Notes under the pieces: model-generated | Told to the model about the DNA's origin: nothing | Databases searched by the model: none | What the model saw: the letters and a program-made list of their open reading frames with translations, nothing else | Translations under genes and position numbers: made by a program | Part shown: in pieces, positions 9,101 to 14,058 of the stretch | Numbering within the stretch: the stretch's first letter is position 1 | Layout of the letters: each line of letters begins with the position of its first letter | Source: Synergistales bacterium | GTDB lineage: Bacteria; Synergistota; Synergistia; Synergistales; 79-D21 | Assembly: GCA_015657435.1 (NCBI GenBank) | Contig: JADLKH010000003.1 | Location: 474,785-490,871 of the forward strand | DNA length: 16,087 nt | Direction of reading: 5' to 3'

Positions 9101-9679
9101 TACCGAACGGGCAACTGGATCCTGACGGATGCCCTGACCTACCGGACCACGGATCATGAATCCTTCCGGCGGCAGATCAACGAAAACGCCACCGCGAAGT
9201 TCGACAGCTGGTCGATCACGAACGATTTCCGCGCCGGGTACATGGTGAAGGAAATCGACGAAAATTCCAGCTGGCAGATCGTTCCCGAGGTCGGGTTCAA
9301 CTACGGCACGATCAATCGCGATGCTTATGAGGAAGAAAACGGCTTCGAGTACGGGGACTTCGACGCGACCGTTTGGGAAGGGGTCCTGGGAGTTCGCTTC
9401 CGCGGAGAGTACGCCCGCGAAGACGGCTCCAAGTGGGTACCGAGCGTGAGGGTTTCCTGGGTGCACGTGCTGAGCGGCGACGACATCACACTGACCCAGA
9501 CCTGGTACGGCGACACCCACGAGTACACCGAGATCCTGGATGACGACTACTTCGTGGTGGATTTCGGAGTTTCGCTCTACACGGCCGGTGATACCGAGAT
9601 TTCCCTGAACTACAACGGTCGCTTCGGAGAAAACAGCGACTTCCACGGTGCCTGGCTCCGCTTCCGGATGGGATTCTAG
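2969..9679 (+). CDS. Giant autotransporter, C-terminal fragment: solenoid coils, PATR linker, beta-barrel
   Basis: This 2,236-residue frame continues the passenger. ATG 2969 is the fixed coil Met, not a natural start: there is no signal peptide and the upstream frame supplies the preceding coils. Residues 1-1740 are 70 coils. At about residue 1793 a PATR/autotransporter-repeat-like strand pair (FTKAGNGWMTLE ... AAGTLEI) begins. After it comes a stretch including PGVYTYIDAGSY and a helical segment (about 1925-1960, SEQALGMVAAIHDWSLLRW) expected to run through the barrel pore. Residues 1964-2236 form an autotransporter barrel of 273 residues ending in Phe, the usual BAM signal. Joined to the upstream fragment it makes a protein of about 2,805 residues, very large for the family. 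Known role of the class: self-export to the cell surface. Adhesion is likely but unproven. No protease or lipase motif was seen in the passenger. Confidence 0.9.
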   Translation: MAAFDGSSLANAGVISTTGYGAHGMDAGAGSSATNSATGAITTTSEDAYGMSAVEDSSLLNQGRITTSGIEAVGMMAGFGSSATNGATGVIATSGDLAAGMVAFIDSDLTNEGRITTSGVDAAGMAAGAGSAATNETGGVITTTGSGAFGMAAMMGSTATNYGDITTYGAGADGMTADFGSAVYNVGADSIVTWGDGAHGMSATNVSSADNSGSITTHGTGSFGMYAADSGSLATNSGTILTTGTSSHGMMAENQAEAVNSGSIVTEGYSSNGMVAMSGAMVTNTVSGDIVTSGDHSSGMSAAGTDSVANNAGSITTTGLGAYGMIAGEGASAGSIGSITTSGNDSHGMVAATDGWVGNAGTISTSGTQAYGMQATEGSVAQNGFSGSITTTGTGSHGMVAGDDSIAENLGSISTSGTGSFGMFATDGSTATNSLGLITTSGAGANGMVASDDSTAMNAGSISTSGAGSFGMWATASSDVTNNGSITTTGVGSHGMVAENLSSATNAVSGDIATSGAGAWGMATVGTGSSAANAGNITTTGTGAWGMAATGGATAENSGTITTSGAGSVGMVAALVSIVTNTASGDISTTGEGAHGMAAVSGSTATNYGDITTSGAGAYGMFADTNSEIYNIGADSIVTTGDGSHGMVAVNVSSADNSGSITTSGAGSYGMLAENSSFATNSGTITTSGIGSHGMVASADSVAESEGIIVTTGADAFGMKAEDGSAVANSGIITTSGTGSHGMAVFGASTGTNDGIIGTSGTSAWGMAAVGAGSSVENTGVVGTTGPGGWGMVAVDGADAVNSGSVSTSGAGSHGMVAANGSAATNEAEGMISTSGAGSYGMAAASGSSATNHGSISTTGAGSHGMVASINSQVTNAVSGDITTTGAGAYGMYAEANSQALNEGVIVTTGFGSNGMVASGDSEATNGVSGDISTSGEASFGMAAYTESSVLNQGSVSTSGQNSWGMLADGTGSSAVNTGSVSTTGSRAWGMVAVDGATAENSGTVSTASGSYVGDGAHGMVAMNGSTVTNTASGVITTSGAGSDGMAATILSSATNSGSITTTGLASYGMMASFGSTVTNTVSGDIVTSGDSAHGMVAMLGSTAINYGDITTSGLASYGMYASGQSEAFNIGADSIVTTGDMAHGMVATDVSSADNSGSITTYGSEAYGMLADGTGSYAENSGTILTEGSSSHGMAAINGATALNTVSGDIYTTDGYSSGMMADGAGSQVTNEGAIRTEGANSHGMAAGNGASALNGTSGSILTEGGSAHGMYAFEAGSRAANSGSIVTTGLGSYGMGAETSADITNFGSIVTSGDQADGMWAGLGSTAVNEETGTILTKGSSSSGMEASVNSVLRNDGSIETTGGTAMGMSALTGSSAVNNGSILTSGTGSTGMLAYEGSTAVNSVSGDITTTGDWSVGMGASWESAATNLGSIVTSGDHSAGMWANGEDSTATNGATGTILTKGTESHGMSAENGASGSNENSIVTEGVSAIGMRASDGSTVTNTENGTIVTSGGTAHGMMATNVSSADNEGSITTHGTGANGMLAEYNAFASNSGSILTEGVGAYGMRAYGISSADNSGSITTSGDNSFGMAAENGSYAVNSGTIVTSGDNSYGMFAYDHSTALNTSSESIETFGDGSHGMVADSFSAVTNTGSVTTHGDGAHGMVAVGSSTADNSGTVTTYGDNSVGMVVSQNSTGTNSGTLTTRGAGADAAYVEYGSTFTNTGTLDSLQGYAVRATDFSQVWLLDGTVLAGSHTLRGDMTSSLDVVMNDLDTLSVSPDISAQVVGFGYFTKAGNGWMTLEDGSWAWNTHLAAGTLEIAEGTQFWTGTYLQDEGSNLYMYADPYVVPLVVSDDADISGTVTIDGSRVYLPGVYTYIDAGSYVDNFDTAFVNMDPLYDPYQPVWFSEGDRELYKGMIGYSFSEQALGMVAAIHDWSLLRWVMANHMADIADGLVDLEDGSRHFHFQGLYGKTERDPAGDSAAGFDATQSGVSFGFDQKLDGQTAWGLYAGYTTNDLDITHVEPAAFDGEDQETWHFGGYVSYRTGNWILTDALTYRTTDHESFRRQINENATAKFDSWSITNDFRAGYMVKEIDENSSWQIVPEVGFNYGTINRDAYEEENGFEYGDFDATVWEGVLGVRFRGEYAREDGSKWVPSVRVSWVHVLSGDDITLTQTWYGDTHEYTEILDDDYFVVDFGVSLYTAGDTEISLNYNGRFGENSDFHGAWLRFRMGF
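3419..6550 (+). repeat. Higher-order blocks within the solenoid array
   Basis: A four-coil block recurs in the same order at 3419-3715, 4757-5050 and 6254-6550. Its members are a TATNYGDITT coil, a YN[VI]GADSIVT coil, a V-SSADNSGSITT coil and a (F/Y)ATNSGT-type coil. Spacings are 1,338 and 1,497 bases (18 and 20 coils). A second marker pair, a TGSS..NAG coil ending AWG followed by a GATAENSG coil, precedes the second and third blocks and also occurs near 5270-5400. The array therefore seems to have grown by duplication of multi-coil segments as well as single coils. Confidence 0.75.
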
Positions 9680-9713
9680 GAGCGAAGAAACACTTCATCG
9701 GCAACTTCAGAAG

Positions 9714-9753
9714 CGGCAAAAGGGCCTTCCCCGAAAGGAAGGCCCTTTTGCCG
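9714..9753. terminator. Strong hairpin terminator between the two autotransporter genes
   Basis: A perfect 17-bp inverted repeat, CGGCAAAAGGGCCTTCC (9714-9730) against 9737-9753, has a CCGAAA loop and a CTTTT run within its right arm. It starts 35 bases after the stop of the giant gene. The A/T runs on both arms would let it work in either direction. It separates the two paralogues into independent transcripts. Confidence 0.85.
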
Positions 9754-9792
9754 TCCCTGTGGTCTGATCCCGGGGAGGATCTTCTCTTTTGA

Positions 9793-9802
9793 GAAACGTT
9801 TC
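9793..9802. promoter_or_regulatory. Candidate operator palindrome
   Basis: GAAACGTTTC is a perfect 10-bp palindrome with a central CG, the core form typical of LacI/GalR-family operators. It lies 34 bases upstream of the candidate -35 box of the second autotransporter. Just after it, an 8-base unit GATGAAAG is repeated in tandem (9805-9820, plus GAT). A regulator cannot be named, and a chance palindrome of this size is possible. Confidence 0.3.
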
Positions 9803-9836
9803 AAGATGAAAGGATGAAAGGATATTTTGTTAATGA

Positions 9837-9865
9837 TTGACAGTAAAAGATGGAGGGAATAGGCT
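9837..9865 (+). promoter_or_regulatory. Candidate sigma70 promoter of the second autotransporter
   Basis: A consensus -35 box TTGACA (9837-9842) is followed after 17 bases by TAGGCT (9860-9865), which keeps the key T, A and final T of a -10 box. Transcription would start near 9872, giving a leader of about 45 nt. The surrounding DNA is AT-rich. Confidence 0.5.
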
Positions 9866-9902
9866 TAAGAAAGATTTTATCTCGGGCGAAAGCTTGCCGG
9901 AA

Positions 9903-9908
9903 GAGAGG
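9903..9908 (+). promoter_or_regulatory. Ribosome binding site of the second autotransporter
   Basis: GAGAGG lies 8 bases before ATG 9917. It directly abuts, and overlaps, a possible in-frame GTG at 9908, which is therefore unlikely to be the start. Confidence 0.65.
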
Positions 9909-9916
9909 TGCGTCGG

Positions 9917-12900
9917 ATGAGGTGCACAAAAAGGCTTTTTGCGATGGGAGCACTGATCTGCTTTGTTTTTTCCTCTCCGGCACAGGCCGTTACGGTCAAT
10001 CCGGAGGGAAACACTCTCGTCAACACGACCCTGACGAGCGGCGATTGCCAGAACCTCGGAATCATCAGCACGACTTCGGACGACCGATACGGGATATACA
10101 GCCCCGGTTTCCTGCTCATCAACGGCCCGGGAGCGGCGGCGATCGTGACCTACGGGCTCCGGGCTCACGGGATGTTCGCCGATGACGAATCGACGGCCTG
10201 GAACCTCATGACGGCCACGATCGAAACGTGGGGGGATTCCGCCCACGGCATGGCGGCTTCCGGCGACTCGGAGGCGGAAAACTGGGGAGCGATCACGACC
10301 CATGGCCTGAACGCCTACGGAATGTTTGCCACGGCCAGCTCGGATCTTGTCAACCACGGGTCGATCGTCACGAACGGCGTATGGGGCCTGGGCATGAACG
10401 CAGCCTACGGCTCCAGCGCGTTCAACGACGGGTTCATTGTCACGGTCAGCGACGACGCCGTGGGGATCCTGGTCACCCTGGGCTCGACCGGCGAAAACGA
10501 GGGGACGATCACGACCAGCGGCGACCGCGCCGACGGAATGTCCGCCTCTTATGCCTCGATCATCACGAACTCGGGGGCCATCATCACGGGAGGGAACTAC
10601 GCCACGGGCATGTCCGCCTCCTACGGCTCGACGGCCGAAAATACCGGAAGCATCCTGACGACCGGTACGGGCGCGGACGGCATGCATGCCGCGGGCGACT
10701 CGTCGGCGACGAACACCGGCAGCATCGTGACGAGCGGGGACGAAGCCGCCGGAATGTCGGCCTACGGAGAGGGCTCCTGGGCCCTGAACCAGGGAAGCGG
10801 CAGCATCGTGACGAAAGGAGCCGGGGCCCACGGGATGGCGGCCTCGACCGGCGCCCACGTTGAGAACACGGCGTCTATTGCCACGAGCGGGGACAGCGCC
10901 TACGGGATGTTTGCCCAGGCCTTTTCGAGCGCCCTGAATACCGGGGAAATCACGACTTCCGGGTCCGGGAGCCACGGCATGGTCGCGGATTTCGAATCGA
11001 CGGCCATCAACCTTGCTGACGATTCCATCGTCACCTGGGGAGACGGAGCCCACGGGATGGTCGCGACGGCTTCGTCCAGCGCGGACAACGCCGGTTCCAT
11101 CACGACCCATGGGGAGGGTGCCTTCGGCATGCTGGTTGAGGACCATTCCCACGCAAACAATTCGGGAACGATCCATACCTGGGGCGAGGGATCCCACGGC
11201 ATGGCGGCTTCGGATTCATCCCTGGCGGTCAACCTGGTGGGGGGGACGATTTCAACGGCCAGCGACGATGCCTACGGCATGATGGCTCAGGCGAACTCGA
11301 CCGCGATGAACGACGGGGCGGTTTCGACGGTCGGGGAAGGGGCCTTCGGAATGATGGCCCAAGACGGTTCCATGGTCCGCAACCTCTATTTCGGAAACAT
11401 AACGACGACAGGGACAGCGGCCATCGGAATGGTTGCCTCCGACGATTCCACCGCGGACAACGCAAGCGGTATTTTTACAAGCGGTACAGGGGCTCACGGC
11501 ATGGCGGCCCTGGCAAGTTCCGATGCCTACAGCGCGGGCCTGATCGTGACGAGCGGCGACAACGCCTACGGCATGTACGCCGCGAACGGCTCGGAGGCGA
11601 CGAACAGCGGCATGGGAAACATCGAGACCTTCGGTGCGGGAGCGGACGGGATGGTCGCCGTGGTTTCCTCGGACGTGGCCAACTATCATTCCATCGTGAC
11701 CCACGGGAACCAGGCCATCGGCATGGCGGCATTATCCCACTCGACGGCGGAAAACACCGTCACCGGAAGCATCGTCACGAGTGGTGACAGCGCCTTCGGC
11801 ATGTACGGAGAAAACGTCTCGAGCCTCTTCAACTCGGGGACGATCGTCACGAGCGGGGACTTGGCGCACGGGATGGTTGCCGTCAGCGTCTCCACGGCCG
11901 AGAACACGGGGGAGATCACGACCTACGGCGATAACGCCCGCGGCATGCAGGCCAGCCTCAACTCGGTCATCTTGAACCTGGGGGCCGATTCCATCGTGAC
12001 CTGGGGCGAGAGCGCCTATGGAATGATGGCGATGGGCGCTTCGAGCGCCGACAATTCGGGCTCGGTCACGACGCACGGAGACAAGGCGATCGGCGTCTAC
12101 GCCCATGACCACTCCGCGGCGGAGAACAGCGGCTCCATCACGACCTACGGCGAACAGGCGGCGGGGATGCGAGCCGATGAAACCTCCACCCTGCTGAACT
12201 CGGGAAGCATCGTGACAAGCGGTGACGGTGCGTACGGCATGGAGGTCGTGGAATACAGCCGCGCCGTGAACACCGGGACGATCGAGACATCGGGGGCGGG
12301 CGCTCATGCGGTACGGGTGGACTTCAACGGAGACTTCACGAACAGCGGCACGCTCGACAGTCTCAACGGCTACGCGCTGGCCGCGACGAACGGAAGCCAG
12401 ATCACCCTGCTGGACGGCACGGTGCTGGCGGGAAGCCATGTCCTGGCGGGTGACGAAACGTCCAGCCTGGAGGTGGCGATGGACGGCAGCCTGTCGGCTC
12501 AGGTGGCGGGGTTCGGCGGTTTCGCCAAGAATCATGCCGGGTGGATGAGGCTCGAAGGGCTTTCCTGGGCCCACTATACGCAGCTGAATGGCGGAGTGCT
12601 CGAAATCGAGTATGGAGGCCAGTTCTGGACGGAGTCATACCTGCAGGATCCGGATACGATGCTGTTCATCTACGCAAACCCGGTGGTGCCTCTTGTCGTT
12701 TCCGACGACGCGAACATGAGCGGAACCCTGATGATCGACGTGTCGGGCGTGCCTCTGCCCGGCGTGTACACCTACATTGACGCCGGAAGCTACACGGACA
12801 ATTTCGACACCCAGTTCGTGAACGACTATACGGAACTCTGGGATCCCTACATGCCGACCTGGTTCAGCGAAGGCGGCCGGGAATACTACCGGGGCATGAT

Positions 12901-13852
12901 CGGGTATGCCTTCTCCGAACAGGCGCTGGGCCTGGTTTCGGCGATCCAGGACTGGTCGCTGCTGCGCTGGGTGATGGCAAACCACATGGCCGATGTCGCG
13001 GACGGCCTGGTTGACCTGGAAGACGGTTCAAGGCATTTCCACTTCCAGGGACTGTACGGGAAGACGGAGCGCGACCCGACGGGAGACAGCGCTGCGGGCT
13101 TCGACGCCACGCAGTCGGGCGTCAGCCTCGGCTTCGACCAGAAAGTGAACGGGCAGACCTCCTGGGGACTCTACGCGGGCTATACGAAAAACGAGCTGGA
13201 CATCACCCACGTTGCCCCGGCGGCATTCGATTGGGAGAACCAGGAAAGCTGGCATTTCGGCGGGTACCTCCTGCACCGGACCGGCAACTGGATCCTGACG
13301 GATACCCTGACCTACCGGACCACGGATCACGAAACCTGGCGAAATCAGCTGGATGGAGCCGCAACGGCCGACTTCGACAGCTGGTCGATCACGAACGACT
13401 TCCGGGCCGGCTACGTGATCCGGGAGATTGACGAGACCTCGAACTGGGAGATCGTGCCGGAGATCGGGTTCAACTTCGGCTACCTGAGCCGGGACGGCTA
13501 CACGGAAAAGAACGGCTTCACCTACGACGATTTCGACTCCACGGTGTGGGAGAGCGTGCTGGGTGTCCGCTTCCGGGGCGAATTTGCCCGGGACGATGGA
13601 TCGAAATGGGTGCCGCAGCTCAGGGTCTCGTGGGTGCACCTGTTGAGCGGGGACGACGTGACGGTGGCGCAGGGGTGGGGCGGCGACTGGCACACGTACA
13701 CCGAAATTCTCGACGACGACGCCATCGTGATGGACCTGGGGGTCTCGCTCTACACCGCCGGGAACACCGAATTCTCCCTCTCCTACAACGGCCGCTTCAG
13801 CGACAACAGCGAGTCACACGGCGCCTGGCTCAGGGTTATGACGAAATTCTGA
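9917..13852 (+). CDS. Autotransporter with about 31 beta-solenoid coils (intact paralogue)
   Basis: An intact type Va autotransporter of 1,311 residues. Residues 1-24 are a Sec signal peptide (MRCTKR, hydrophobic core, AQA cleavage). A cap with NPEGNTLVNTTLTSG (28-42) follows, then about 31 coils of 24-27 residues (from residue 60 to about 820) in the same pattern as the giant neighbour. It then has a PATR-like segment from about 869, a linker with PGVYTYIDAGSYTDNFD, a pore helix, and a 273-residue barrel (1039-1311) ending in Phe. The barrel aligns without gaps to that of the upstream protein at roughly three-quarters identity by eye. The passenger is acidic and Met-rich, with a single Cys in the mature part (TSGDCQ). 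It has its own promoter-like sequence and terminator. Expected role: a surface-exposed stalk or adhesin; ligand unknown. It is the result of tandem duplication with the upstream gene, differing mainly in coil number. Confidence 0.92.
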   Translation: MRCTKRLFAMGALICFVFSSPAQAVTVNPEGNTLVNTTLTSGDCQNLGIISTTSDDRYGIYSPGFLLINGPGAAAIVTYGLRAHGMFADDESTAWNLMTATIETWGDSAHGMAASGDSEAENWGAITTHGLNAYGMFATASSDLVNHGSIVTNGVWGLGMNAAYGSSAFNDGFIVTVSDDAVGILVTLGSTGENEGTITTSGDRADGMSASYASIITNSGAIITGGNYATGMSASYGSTAENTGSILTTGTGADGMHAAGDSSATNTGSIVTSGDEAAGMSAYGEGSWALNQGSGSIVTKGAGAHGMAASTGAHVENTASIATSGDSAYGMFAQAFSSALNTGEITTSGSGSHGMVADFESTAINLADDSIVTWGDGAHGMVATASSSADNAGSITTHGEGAFGMLVEDHSHANNSGTIHTWGEGSHGMAASDSSLAVNLVGGTISTASDDAYGMMAQANSTAMNDGAVSTVGEGAFGMMAQDGSMVRNLYFGNITTTGTAAIGMVASDDSTADNASGIFTSGTGAHGMAALASSDAYSAGLIVTSGDNAYGMYAANGSEATNSGMGNIETFGAGADGMVAVVSSDVANYHSIVTHGNQAIGMAALSHSTAENTVTGSIVTSGDSAFGMYGENVSSLFNSGTIVTSGDLAHGMVAVSVSTAENTGEITTYGDNARGMQASLNSVILNLGADSIVTWGESAYGMMAMGASSADNSGSVTTHGDKAIGVYAHDHSAAENSGSITTYGEQAAGMRADETSTLLNSGSIVTSGDGAYGMEVVEYSRAVNTGTIETSGAGAHAVRVDFNGDFTNSGTLDSLNGYALAATNGSQITLLDGTVLAGSHVLAGDETSSLEVAMDGSLSAQVAGFGGFAKNHAGWMRLEGLSWAHYTQLNGGVLEIEYGGQFWTESYLQDPDTMLFIYANPVVPLVVSDDANMSGTLMIDVSGVPLPGVYTYIDAGSYTDNFDTQFVNDYTELWDPYMPTWFSEGGREYYRGMIGYAFSEQALGLVSAIQDWSLLRWVMANHMADVADGLVDLEDGSRHFHFQGLYGKTERDPTGDSAAGFDATQSGVSLGFDQKVNGQTSWGLYAGYTKNELDITHVAPAAFDWENQESWHFGGYLLHRTGNWILTDTLTYRTTDHETWRNQLDGAATADFDSWSITNDFRAGYVIREIDETSNWEIVPEIGFNFGYLSRDGYTEKNGFTYDDFDSTVWESVLGVRFRGEFARDDGSKWVPQLRVSWVHLLSGDDVTVAQGWGGDWHTYTEILDDDAIVMDLGVSLYTAGNTEFSLSYNGRFSDNSESHGAWLRVMTKF
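10094..12373 (+). repeat. About 31 tandem beta-solenoid coils in the second autotransporter
   Basis: Coils run from IYSPGF to VRVDFNGDFTNSGTL. Met occupies the first coil position in 27; Ile or Val is found in the remaining four (first, sixth, 28th and 31st). Two places carry the DSIVTWG..(A)HG + SSADN-x-GS-x-TTHG pair seen in the giant gene (10979-11200 and 11945-12094, 13 coils apart), so that arrangement predates divergence or has been exchanged between the genes. Confidence 0.88.
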
Positions 13853-13890
13853 CCCTTGCCCCTGGCCTCGGCCCTTGATTTCGATCCCTG

Positions 13891-13907
13891 GTGTCCAATA
13901 TAAAACG
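13891..13907 (+). repeat. Short motif shared by two terminator regions
   Basis: GTGTCCAATATAAAACG here matches 800-816 (GTGTCCAATATGAAACG) with one mismatch. Both copies precede a hairpin terminator by about 20-25 bases, and the first lies inside the inverted-repeat element. It may be a remnant of the same element. Confidence 0.5.
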
Positions 13908-13929
13908 CTGAGCACTTTAACACGTGCCA

Positions 13930-13963
13930 AACGGGAGCCGGATCTCAAGATCCGGCTCCCGTT
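13930..13963. terminator. Hairpin terminator after the second autotransporter
   Basis: A 15-bp perfect stem around ACGGGAGCCGGATC (13931-13944) with loop TCAA and complementary arm 13949-13962, extended by one A-T pair. The tail (TTCCTTGT) is only moderately T-rich. It lies about 80 bases after the stop codon and before the promoter of the PAS/HD-GYP gene. Confidence 0.75.
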
Positions 13964-13982
13964 CCTTGTCGGTGCCGGATTC

Positions 13983-14011
13983 TTGTGTTATTCGGCTACG
14001 GACCGTATAGT
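13983..14011 (+). promoter_or_regulatory. Candidate sigma70 promoter of the PAS/HD-GYP gene
   Basis: TTGTGT (13983-13988), 17 bases, TATAGT (14006-14011): the -10 box matches 5 of 6 consensus bases and the spacing is ideal. The predicted start near 14018 leaves a leader of about 40 nt. It follows the terminator directly, which supports independent transcription. Confidence 0.6.
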
Positions 14012-14041
14012 GATTAAATTGCGATCCCGACTGACTGAGAC

Positions 14042-14051
14042 AGGGGAGGGG
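14042..14051 (+). promoter_or_regulatory. Ribosome binding site selecting a GTG start
   Basis: AGGGGAGGGG ends 7 bases before GTG 14059. The next in-frame ATG (14095) has no comparable purine-rich site, so GTG is preferred. Confidence 0.7.
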
Positions 14052-14058
14052 CTCACCC

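Noticed and set aside
9908..9910. GTG 9908 as start of the second autotransporter
   Set aside because: The GAGAGG ribosome site overlaps this codon; ATG 9917, 8 bases from that site, is correctly spaced and aligns with the paralogue's start.
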